Positions 52,437 through 60,219 of a DNA stretch of 64,000 nt are shown here, piece after piece (the first letter of the stretch is position 1; each line of letters begins with the position of its first letter). The notes beneath the pieces were generated by a model. It had not been told where the DNA came from, made no database searches, and saw only the letters and a list, made by a program, of their open reading frames with translations. Made by a program: the position numbers and the translations under genes. Where the stretch lies: the NCBI GenBank assembly GCA_900120395.1, contig LT635553.1, positions 150,721 through 214,720 on the forward strand. Reading direction: 5' to 3'. This DNA comes from Porphyromonadaceae bacterium FC4 (GTDB lineage: Bacteria; Bacteroidota; Bacteroidia; Bacteroidales; Porphyromonadaceae).

Positions 52437-53276
52437 TTATTCTTCCTCGGTGGGACTCTGCTCTGGTTCGGTGGTGGTGAGGGAGTCGGTCGGGAGCTCG
52501 ACGGGCTCGTGGCGCAGGAGGGTGATGCTGTCGAGTAGGACGGGCGGGTAGGCTCCGCGGGTGGTGTCTCTGCGACTGAGGTAGAGCAGCTGCAGGAGCA
52601 GGGAGGCCTTTTCGGGCAGACTGTCGGGCAGGGCAAAGGCGTAGGTGTAGCCCTGCTTGCCGCTGGGGACGATCTGTCGCTCGCGGTGGGCGATCTGCCC
52701 GGTGCTGTCCTTGGCAAAGAGTGCGAAGTGCAGCTCCTGCAGGCTGTCGAGCGGGGTGAGGTGAAGGCTTAGGTCAAGGGTGTCTCCGCCGGCAAGATCT
52801 GTGTCGGTGCTGCTCAGGTACTGTGTGAGCATGAAGAGCCGGCGCTCCGATGGGATGACGATACGGCTGCTATTCGTCCAGAGGCTCTGTGGGGCTTCGT
52901 AGCGTATGCGGAACAGTCGGGTGGAGTCCACGAGTGCACTGTCGAGGGCGGTGGCGTTGTCTTGGAACTCCGTCATCAGCTCGGAGTAGATGCCGTTGAG
53001 GATTGGGGCATTTTTGGCATACCACACCAGCGAGGAGTCGTAGTCTGCCCGGGAGATGTGGTGTTTTTTGAAGACGGACTCGTAGTGGAGTACCCGTATG
53101 GAGTCGGGAGTGTACTGGCTGTCGAGGTAGGTCTCGGTGAGGGTCATGTCTCGCAGGACGTCCCGCATCTTTTCGCGCGAAAGGACGTTGGAGGGGCGGA
53201 CATGGCACTGCACCAGGAGGAGTACCAGCAGTAGAAGTGCCGTGAGCTGCGGAGGTATGACTCTAGCGGACTTCAT
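52437..53276 (-). CDS. DUF4296 lipoprotein
   Basis: 279 residues, lipoprotein-type signal ALLLLVLLLVQCHV. The DUF4296 core EKMRDVLRDMTLTETYLDSQ and KKHHISRADYDSSLVWYAKN is near the N-terminus. The C-terminal half is Leu- and Ser/Thr-rich, ending in an acidic tail. It overlaps lspA by 14 bp. Function unknown; it regularly follows lspA in the phylum. Confidence 0.85.
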   Translation of the reverse strand: MKSARVIPPQLTALLLLVLLLVQCHVRPSNVLSREKMRDVLRDMTLTETYLDSQYTPDSIRVLHYESVFKKHHISRADYDSSLVWYAKNAPILNGIYSELMTEFQDNATALDSALVDSTRLFRIRYEAPQSLWTNSSRIVIPSERRLFMLTQYLSSTDTDLAGGDTLDLSLHLTPLDSLQELHFALFAKDSTGQIAHRERQIVPSGKQGYTYAFALPDSLPEKASLLLQLLYLSRRDTTRGAYPPVLLDSITLLRHEPVELPTDSLTTTEPEQSPTEEE

Positions 53277-53970
53277 CGGTGGGTGTCTCCTCTGCGGTAG
53301 TTGTTACCTTTGGCGCACTGAGGAGTGCAGTGAAGGAGTGACTGTAGAAGAGGAGCAGGCAGATGACCCCTACGGAGATGCAGGCGTCGGCGAAGTTGAA
53401 GATCGGCTGGAAGAAGATCAGCTCCTGACCACCCACCCAGGGCATGCCGTCGGGCCAGGTCGTGTTGATGATGGGGAAGTAAAACATATCCACCACTTTG
53501 CCATGGAGCCAGCCGGCGTAGCCTCCTTCGGCCGGAAAGAGTGTGGCGACCTGTCCGGTGCTGTGGCTGAAGATCTGTCCGTAGAAGATGGAGTCGATGA
53601 TATTGCCTACAGCTCCGGCGAATATCGCTGCAATGCAGAGTAGGAAGCCTGTGCCAAACTGCCGCGAAGCAGTCCGCCACAGCAGGTAAGCCAGGTAAAT
53701 GCTCGCCACGATGCGGAAGACGGTGAGGAAGCCTTTGCTAAAGACCTCCCAGCCGAAAGCCATCCCGGGGTTCTCTGTGAAGTAGATGTAAAACCAGTCG
53801 GTGACGCGGATGCTCTCTCCGAGCATGAGGTTGAGTTTGACGGCGAACTTGATCGCCTGATCAACCACCAGGAGGAGCAGGACAAAGCCCACCGCCACGA
53901 GCATACGCCGGGTGGCGGCTTTTTTGTCCAACGAATGGGCAGCTATATATATAGGAGGGCGACGGCTCAC
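53263..53970 (-). CDS. lspA: signal peptidase II (lipoprotein)
   Basis: 235 residues, longer than the usual ~165. The catalytic Asp pair is in GAVGNIIDSIFYG and IFNFADACISVG. Membrane segments: LVAVGFVLLLLVVDQAIKF, IVASIYLAYLLW and VICLLLFYSHSF. It cleaves prolipoprotein signals, consistent with the many lipoproteins here. Overlaps the DksA-like gene by 4 bp. Confidence 0.95.
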   Translation of the reverse strand: MSRRPPIYIAAHSLDKKAATRRMLVAVGFVLLLLVVDQAIKFAVKLNLMLGESIRVTDWFYIYFTENPGMAFGWEVFSKGFLTVFRIVASIYLAYLLWRTASRQFGTGFLLCIAAIFAGAVGNIIDSIFYGQIFSHSTGQVATLFPAEGGYAGWLHGKVVDMFYFPIINTTWPDGMPWVGGQELIFFQPIFNFADACISVGVICLLLFYSHSFTALLSAPKVTTTAEETPTDEVR

Positions 53971-54344
53971 TTGTATCCCGCCTTTTTGGCTTCGATGCTG
54001 AGGGTGGCGTGAGGTACGGCACGTAGTCGCTCCTTGGGGATCAGCTTGCCTGTCGCACGACAGATGCCGTAGGTCTTGTTTTCGATGCGCACCAGTGCCG
54101 CTTCGAGGTTCTGTATGAATTTTCGCTGGCGTGCTGCGCTGGCTGCCGTCTCTTGCTTGGCAAGTAGGGTGGCGGACTCGCCCAGGTTTTTGTACGTCGG
54201 CATGGTGTCCGTGATGTCTGTGCCGTCGTGGCTATCCATGCTGGCTAGGAGGATGTTGTAGTTCTTGCGGGCTTTCTCGAGCTTCTTATTGATGATCTCG
54301 CGAAATTCCTCCAGTTCTTCGTCGCTGTATCTGTTCTTTTCCAT
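53967..54344 (-). CDS. DksA/TraR-like protein with degenerate zinc finger
   Basis: 125 residues, N-terminal coiled coil (EEFREIINKKLEKARKNY) and the DksA-type C-terminal YGICRATGKLIPKERLRAVPHA. The four Cys of the zinc finger are reduced to one. DksA proteins bind RNA polymerase with ppGpp; this form may fold without zinc. It lies 15 bp after ileS in an ileS-dksA-lspA-DUF4296 operon. Confidence 0.85.
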   Translation of the reverse strand: MEKNRYSDEELEEFREIINKKLEKARKNYNILLASMDSHDGTDITDTMPTYKNLGESATLLAKQETAASAARQRKFIQNLEAALVRIENKTYGICRATGKLIPKERLRAVPHATLSIEAKKAGYK

Positions 54345-54358
54345 ATCTCAAAAGGGTG

Positions 54359-57300
54359 TTAGTTGATCTTGGTAATCTCCACAAAAATATTGAGGTCCTC
54401 ATCGAGGTCCAGGCATTCACCTGACTGCAGGTCCGGGACTTCGGTGAGCTGTGGTGCCTGCACCTGAGCCTGTATGTAGTCGGCGTGGTGGGTCAGTACT
54501 TCGTGTATGGTGGGGTGCGCTTGGAGCTGCACCTGTATCTTGTCCGTCACCTCGAAGCCACCGGACTTGCGGAGGTTCTGGATGCGGTTGACCAGTTCGC
54601 GAGCATAGCCCTCGAGGCGTAGCTCTTCGGTGATGGTTTCGTCGAGTGCCACGGTGATGTTGCCGTCGTTTTGCACCAGCCAGCCGGGAACATCCTCGGA
54701 GATGATCTCGACGTTTTCCACACTAATGGAGTGGTCGCCGTAGGGGATTGCCCCGGCGCTCTCCAGAGTGGCGATGGTCGTTTGGTCCAGCTCCTCTAGG
54801 TAAGCCGCCACCGCTTTCATCTCTTTTCCGAAGATTGGTCCCAGCTTCCTGAAGTTGGGCTTCACACGCTTCACGACCAGCCCGGCATCACTTGTGGCAA
54901 AGACGAGCTCCTTCACGTTCACTTCGTTTAGGATGAGATCCTGAACGTGCGCTATAGCTTTCTTGGCCGTTTCGTCCGCTGTCAGTACCAGGATCTTCTG
55001 TAGTGGCTGGCGCACCTTGGTGTCCATCTTGCGGCGGAGAGCCAGTACCATGCTGGAGATCCGCTGCGCATAGTCCATGGCGTTCTCGAGGGGAAGGTCC
55101 TTCCACTGTGGGTCCGCTGTCGGGTAGTCGGTGAGGTGGACGCTTCGGTCTTTGCCTGTAAGGTCTCGGTAGAGACGGTCGGCGTAGAATGGTGCAAATG
55201 GAGCAATCAGCCTGGAGATCACCTCCAAGCAGGTGTAGAGGGTCTCATATGCCGAGCGCTTGTCTTCGGACATGCCACTGCCCCAGAAGCGCTTACGTCC
55301 CAGACGCACATACCAGTTGCTGAGCTGATCGTTCACAAAGTCGTTGATTGCACGCCCTGCTTTGGTCGGCTCATAGTCGTCCAGGTCTGCCCTTACCTCG
55401 TCGATCAGGCTGCCCAGGGCGGAGAGGATCCAGCGGTCCAGCTCAGGGCGCGCGCTGTGCTCTACCTGCATCTCGCCGGGGACAAAGCCGTCCAGGTTTG
55501 CATACAGGGCAAAGAACGAGTAGGTATTGTACAGGGTGCCAAAAAACTTGCGGGACACCTCCTCCACGCCGTCGAGGTCAAACTTGATGTTGTCCCACGG
55601 CGAAGCGTTGGTGATCATGTACCAGCGGAGAGGGTCCGACCCGCTGTCCCGAATGGTCTTGAAGGGGTCTACCGTATTGCCCAGTCGCTTGGACATCTTA
55701 TTGCCATCCTTATCGAGCACCAGCCCGTTGGAGATGACGTTTTTGAAAGCGACGCTGTCAAAGAGCATAGTTCCCAGCGCATGCAGGGTGAAGAACCACC
55801 CACGCGTCTGATCCACTCCCTCGGCGATAAAGTCTGCCGGGTAGTAGAGGTGCTCATCGATCAGTGCTTTGTTTTCGAAAGGATAGTGCAGCTGCGCATA
55901 CGGCATCGCACCGGAGTCAAACCAGACATCGATCAGGTCTGTCTCGCGGTACATGGGGCGTCCATCCTTGGCGGTGAGGACGATCTCATCCACATAGGGG
56001 CGGTGGAGATCCACACGGTCGTAGTTCTCTTTGGAGTAGTCGCCCGGCACAAAGTCTTGCCAGGGGTTGGACTTCATGTTTCCTGCCTGTACCGACTGCT
56101 CGATCTCCTGTATCAATTCCTCCAGCGACCCGATACACTTCTCCTCCTTGCCGTCCTCTGTTCGCCAGATGGGCAGGGGGGTCCCCCAGTAGCGGGAGCG
56201 GCTGAGGTTCCAGTCCTGGAGGTTCTCCAGCCATTTGCCAAATCGTCCCGTGCCGGTGCTGGTAGGCTTCCAGTGGATGGTGTCGTTGAGCTCCATCATT
56301 CGCTCACGCTTGGCGGTGCTCCGGATGAACCAGCTGTCCAGCGGGTAGTAGAGGATCGGCTTGTCCGTACGCCAGCAGTGTGGGTAGCTGTGGGTCATCT
56401 TCTCGATCCTAAAGACCTGCCCGCGCTCCTTGAGCTGCATGCAAAGGCTGATGTCCAGCGACTCGGCATCCTCGGCGAGGGTGTCGTCGTACTGGTTCTT
56501 GACGAAGCGTCCGGCATAGCTCCCGTAGGCTTTTGCGTCCATCTTCTCTGCGACGAAGTCCGGATTGAGATCCTCCAGGCGGTAAAACTTCCCCTCCAGA
56601 TCCACCATGGGGCGGAGGTTATCCTCCTTGTCGAGCAGCTGCAGGGGTGGTACTCCGGAGGCTTGGGCTACGCGGTAGTCATCGGCTCCAAAGGTCGGTG
56701 CTGTATGCACAATGCCGGTACCATCCTCTGTGGTGACAAAGTCTCCGGTGATGATCCTAAACGCCCCTTCACCCGGATTGACCCACGGGAAGAGCTGCTC
56801 ATACGCCATGCCGTCCAACTCGGCGCCGGTCCATCGTCCCACGATGCGGTAGGGCAGCACCTTGGTCCCTTTCTCCGGCTGCTCCATGGGCAGCTGCTCC
56901 CCCTCCTTGTCGAAGTAGGCGTGCAGGAGTGGTTCACCGAGCACTACAGTGATCGGCTCCAGCGTGTAGGGGTTGTAGGTGCGGACTGCCACGTAGGTGG
57001 TCTTGGGTCCCACGGTAAGTGCGGTGTTGGACGGCAGGGTCCACGGGGTGGTGGTCCAAGCGAGGAAGTACGGCGTGCCAAAGCCCTCCATCTCGGGCTT
57101 CGGATCCTTGACCACAAACATTGCGGTACAGGTGGTATCCTTCACATCGCGGTAGGTGCCGGGGATGTTTAACTCGTGGGAGCTCAGACCCGTACCTGCT
57201 GCCGGTGAGTAGGGCTGGATGGTGTAGCCCTTGTAGAGCAGTCCCTTTTGGTACAGCTGCTTGAGGAGGTACCAGAGGGTCTCGATGTACTTGTTGTCGT

Positions 57301-57760
57301 AGGTGATGTAGGGGTTGTCGGTATCGACCCAGTAGCCCATTTGCTCGGTCAGCTCGGTCCACTCGCTCGTGTACTTCATCACCTCCTTCTTGCAGGCGGT
57401 GTTGTACTCCTCCACGGAGATCTTTGTGCCGATGTCTGCCTTGGTGATGCCGAGCTTCTTCTCCACGCCCAGCTCTACGGGCAGTCCGTGTGTATCCCAT
57501 CCTGCCTTGCGGTCAACGAGGTACCCCTGCATGGTCTTGTATCTGCAGAAAATGTCCTTGATCGTACGGGCGATGACGTGGTGGATACCGGGCAGACCGT
57601 TTGCTGAGGGAGGACCCTCGTAAAATACAAACCGCTCTGCACCCTCGCGGAGAGCCAGGGATGCCCTGAAAAGCTCCTCACTCTTCCACGTTTCCAGCAT
57701 AGATTCGTTGACCTCGTGTAGGTCTAGCTTATCGTACGTGTTGAACTGTTTTTCTGTCAT
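54359..57760 (-). CDS. ileS: isoleucyl-tRNA synthetase
   Basis: 1133 residues from the ATG at 57760 (MTEKQFNTYDKLDLHEVNES). The HIGH-type motif is in PPSANGLPGIHHV, KMSKS in DGNKMSKRLGNTVDP, and the class-Ia editing domain contains TTPWTLPSNTALTVG. The C-terminal region is the long type found in Bacteroidetes. It charges tRNA-Ile. Promoter box at 57791-57798. Confidence 0.98.
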   Translation of the reverse strand: MTEKQFNTYDKLDLHEVNESMLETWKSEELFRASLALREGAERFVFYEGPPSANGLPGIHHVIARTIKDIFCRYKTMQGYLVDRKAGWDTHGLPVELGVEKKLGITKADIGTKISVEEYNTACKKEVMKYTSEWTELTEQMGYWVDTDNPYITYDNKYIETLWYLLKQLYQKGLLYKGYTIQPYSPAAGTGLSSHELNIPGTYRDVKDTTCTAMFVVKDPKPEMEGFGTPYFLAWTTTPWTLPSNTALTVGPKTTYVAVRTYNPYTLEPITVVLGEPLLHAYFDKEGEQLPMEQPEKGTKVLPYRIVGRWTGAELDGMAYEQLFPWVNPGEGAFRIITGDFVTTEDGTGIVHTAPTFGADDYRVAQASGVPPLQLLDKEDNLRPMVDLEGKFYRLEDLNPDFVAEKMDAKAYGSYAGRFVKNQYDDTLAEDAESLDISLCMQLKERGQVFRIEKMTHSYPHCWRTDKPILYYPLDSWFIRSTAKRERMMELNDTIHWKPTSTGTGRFGKWLENLQDWNLSRSRYWGTPLPIWRTEDGKEEKCIGSLEELIQEIEQSVQAGNMKSNPWQDFVPGDYSKENYDRVDLHRPYVDEIVLTAKDGRPMYRETDLIDVWFDSGAMPYAQLHYPFENKALIDEHLYYPADFIAEGVDQTRGWFFTLHALGTMLFDSVAFKNVISNGLVLDKDGNKMSKRLGNTVDPFKTIRDSGSDPLRWYMITNASPWDNIKFDLDGVEEVSRKFFGTLYNTYSFFALYANLDGFVPGEMQVEHSARPELDRWILSALGSLIDEVRADLDDYEPTKAGRAINDFVNDQLSNWYVRLGRKRFWGSGMSEDKRSAYETLYTCLEVISRLIAPFAPFYADRLYRDLTGKDRSVHLTDYPTADPQWKDLPLENAMDYAQRISSMVLALRRKMDTKVRQPLQKILVLTADETAKKAIAHVQDLILNEVNVKELVFATSDAGLVVKRVKPNFRKLGPIFGKEMKAVAAYLEELDQTTIATLESAGAIPYGDHSISVENVEIISEDVPGWLVQNDGNITVALDETITEELRLEGYARELVNRIQNLRKSGGFEVTDKIQVQLQAHPTIHEVLTHHADYIQAQVQAPQLTEVPDLQSGECLDLDEDLNIFVEITKIN

Positions 57761-57790
57761 AAGTCTCTGAATGGTCTCAAAATATATGTG

Positions 57791-57798
57791 CAAAGGTA
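57791..57798 (-). promoter_or_regulatory. -7 promoter box TACCTTTG for ileS operon
   Basis: Minus-strand TACCTTTG, 31 bp upstream of the ileS start. Confidence 0.55.
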
Positions 57799-57929
57799 CC
57801 ACTTTCTTGCCTAACTTGGTAGGTCATTTCCGCTAGCAACCAAGGGGATGGCTCAGGGGCAAGGGCAGGTGCTCCCGTGCCACTTACGGGAAGCGATGGT
57901 GAGGTTTGTGAGGGTGAAGAGGAGGGGGC

Positions 57930-58511
57930 TTACGCTTCGGGCTGCTTACCCAGCTTGTGCCAGCGGTACCAGCCCAAGACGGCGACCACACTGTAGATGA
58001 CAAAAAAGTAGCCGGTAACCGTGAAGCCCTGCAGGAAGTAGAGCGTGCAGTAGATGACGTTGCTCAAGATCCAGCAGTACCAGGTCTCGATGTACTTCTT
58101 GGCCAGCAGCCACATGCCGACCAGGCTCACGGAGGTGGCTATGCCGTCCCATATGGGGTAGGGGCTGCCCATGTAGTGCTTCAGCAGCGGAGTGATGAGG
58201 ACGACCCCTGCCACAGCGATCAGCAGAGTGATGAGTGCCGTCCGAACGGGCATATAGCGGATGCCGGCGGTGTCGTCGCCGGCTTCGCCACGGCTCCTGT
58301 GCCAGGCGATCCAGCCAAGGATGCAGGCGATGATGTAGTAGACGTTGACGACGATGTTGCCGTACACCCGGCTCTCCCACGAGATGTAGATGTAGAAGAG
58401 GGGGAGCACGATGCCGACCGGCCAGAGCCAGCGACTGGCGCGCATCTCCAGCCACACATAGATGATCCCTATGGTGGCGGCGACAATCTCTATGATCTGC
58501 ATCTGATCCAT
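57930..58511 (-). CDS. pnuC: nicotinamide riboside transporter PnuC
   Basis: 193 residues from the ATG at 58511. Seven or so membrane segments fill the protein. Family signatures: AATIGIIYVWLEMRASRWLWP, WESRVYGNIVVNVYYIIACI, WLLAKKYIETWYCWILSNVI. It imports nicotinamide riboside or a related vitamin. It stands alone, with no thiamine-type riboswitch seen upstream. Confidence 0.93.
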   Translation of the reverse strand: MDQMQIIEIVAATIGIIYVWLEMRASRWLWPVGIVLPLFYIYISWESRVYGNIVVNVYYIIACILGWIAWHRSRGEAGDDTAGIRYMPVRTALITLLIAVAGVVLITPLLKHYMGSPYPIWDGIATSVSLVGMWLLAKKYIETWYCWILSNVIYCTLYFLQGFTVTGYFFVIYSVVAVLGWYRWHKLGKQPEA

Positions 58512-58520
58512 AACCAGAGA

Positions 58521-58528
58521 CAAAGGTA
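58521..58528 (-). promoter_or_regulatory. -7 promoter box TACCTTTG for pnuC
   Basis: Minus-strand TACCTTTG, 10 bp upstream of the pnuC ATG, giving a nearly leaderless message. Confidence 0.5.
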
Positions 58529-58576
58529 ATAAAAACAAACAGATATGGGGCGTGAAAAAAGCGACGCCCGGCGGCG

Positions 58577-58668
58577 AAAAGTTTCTTACTGGAAAGAGAT
58601 CGCTACTATCCGTGAAACATTTCTCTTTTCTACTGGAAATATTTCGCTACTATCCGTCCAATTTTTTG
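58577..58668 (+). repeat. interspersed ~90-bp repeat, copy E
   Basis: Two-unit repeat with some drift (TTTCTTACTGGAAA, TTTTCTACTGGAAA). It lies between the divergent pnuC and HAD genes. Confidence 0.88.
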
Positions 58669-58819
58669 TCCGAATCTGAGGGACAAAAAAATTGGGGGCT
58701 TCCGGTGGGGAAACTTCGGGTATGGAGCCTGACTAATCCTGGGGTCTCGGAGGAAAATGAGTATATTGTGTCACCATTTCTTTTATTGAACAATACCAAC
58801 CGGTAGATACCCATACGAT

Positions 58820-59449
58820 ATGATCAAGAATATACTATTCGACCTGGGCGGAGTGCTGATCACGCTGAACCGCGACCGTGCCGTGCAGCGATTTGAGGCG
58901 ATCGGTGTGCATGATGCGGATCGGATGCTCGACCCGTACCTGCAGAGCGGACTTTTCCTGCATCTGGAGTCGGGCGAAGTGACTGAGGATGAGTTTGTAG
59001 CCGCACTCCGTGAGCGCTACGGCGACCAAGTTACCCACGAGGCTGTGGAGCATGCCCTGCTGGGCTTTTTTGAGCGGGTGGATGAGGAAAAGCTGGACTA
59101 TATCTACGAAGTGCTTCGTCCGAAGTACCGTCTCTTTTGCCTCTCGAATACCAATCCCATCGTTTCGCGCACCACGCTTTCTCCCGACTTTCTCCGGAGC
59201 GGGCGGCGGCTGGAGGAGCACTTTGAGAAGCTCTATTTCTCATACCGAATGAAGGTCTGCAAGCCGGATCCGACAATCTTTGAGACCATCATCAGCGACA
59301 GCGGGATCCGCCCCGAGGAGACCCTCTTTTTGGACGACGGGGCTGCCAATACGGCTGCTGCACGGGAGCTGGGCTTCATTACTTTTCGTCCCGAGAATGG
59401 GGCTGACTGGCGTGATGCCATCGACCGACTGGTGGGGGAGCAGGCGTGA
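58820..59449 (+). CDS. HAD-superfamily hydrolase
   Basis: 209 residues. HAD motifs in order: NILFDLGGVLITL (motif I), FCLSNTNPIVS (II), KVCKPDPTIFE (III), TLFLDDGAANTAAA (IV). Motif I has DLG instead of DxD. Other HAD phosphatases with this change exist, so activity is not excluded. Its stop overlaps the GTG start of the next gene. Confidence 0.9.
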   Translation: MIKNILFDLGGVLITLNRDRAVQRFEAIGVHDADRMLDPYLQSGLFLHLESGEVTEDEFVAALRERYGDQVTHEAVEHALLGFFERVDEEKLDYIYEVLRPKYRLFCLSNTNPIVSRTTLSPDFLRSGRRLEEHFEKLYFSYRMKVCKPDPTIFETIISDSGIRPEETLFLDDGAANTAAARELGFITFRPENGADWRDAIDRLVGEQA

Positions 59450-60057
59450 ACGAGTACCGGAGTATAACGTCTGCCGTGTCGGCACAGTATACGGAGAAGC
59501 GTAGTCGCTTCATAGCGCATGCGCTGCCGGTGCGGACCGTAGAGGAGGCGATGGAGCGGATCGAGTCTTTTCGAAAGGAGTACTACGATGCGCGCCATGT
59601 CTGCTGGGCATACCGTATCGGGCATGATGAGGAGGCGGATGAGCGAAGCAACGACGATGGTGAGCCCTCGGGTACGGCGGGAAAGCCGATCTTGGGGCAG
59701 CTCTTGAGCTACGATCTCAGGGATGTGCTGGTCGTGGTGGTGCGCTACTTTGGTGGGGTCAAGCTGGGTACCGGAGGGCTGATGGTGGCGTACCGGACCG
59801 CAGCAGCTGAGGCGCTGGATGCGGCAGAGCAGATCAGGTATGTCCTCTACACGTACTACATCCTCCGCTTCCCGTACGATCTGATCAACCCCGTGATGAT
59901 GCTCCTGCGCGAGCACGAGGTGGAGACGCTCGATAGTGATGCTGATCTGGAGGGGTATATCTGGAAGGTGCGTGTGCCAAACGGTAGTTGCCGACCCTTT
60001 GAGGCAGCTACTGAGCCGCTTTATCAGCTGGATCTCGAGAAGACGCACGAGGAGTGA
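59446..60057 (+). CDS. IMPACT/YigZ family protein
   Basis: 203 residues starting at a GTG that overlaps the HAD stop (GTGA). The UPF0029 signature DDGEPSGTAGKPILGQL, ARHVCWAYRIGHDEEADERS, and VVVVRYFGGVKLGTGGL are clear. The C-terminal domain is the ferredoxin-like DUF1949 type. Its function in bacteria is unsettled. Confidence 0.9.
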   Translation: MNEYRSITSAVSAQYTEKRSRFIAHALPVRTVEEAMERIESFRKEYYDARHVCWAYRIGHDEEADERSNDDGEPSGTAGKPILGQLLSYDLRDVLVVVVRYFGGVKLGTGGLMVAYRTAAAEALDAAEQIRYVLYTYYILRFPYDLINPVMMLLREHEVETLDSDADLEGYIWKVRVPNGSCRPFEAATEPLYQLDLEKTHEE

Positions 60058-60135
60058 GGGGGAGTCCTTTCTCTCTTTCTCCTCGTGTTGTCGTTGGAGG
60101 AGGTTTTGCTTTTAGAGCTCTTTGGGGATAAAACA

Positions 60136-60174
60136 AGCGGGTGTGTCAAAACTTTGAGTCTTGACACACCCGCT
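60136..60174. terminator. bidirectional hairpin terminator
   Basis: AGCGGGTGTGTCAA pairs with TTGACACACCCGCT over an 11-nt loop between the convergent IMPACT and M16 peptidase genes. Confidence 0.8.
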
Positions 60175-60219
60175 CTCTATCTGAGGTACTCCGGGTGGTG
60201 GAGTATCTATGAAGCTGAC

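Noticed and set aside
55136-57172. 678-codon plus-strand open frame opposite ileS
   Set aside because: It lies wholly inside the minus-strand ileS and is a shadow caused by GC-rich codon use; no domain is visible.
58512-58576. Thiamine-type riboswitch upstream of pnuC
   Set aside because: The space between the promoter box and the ATG is only about 10 bp and no riboswitch motif is present.
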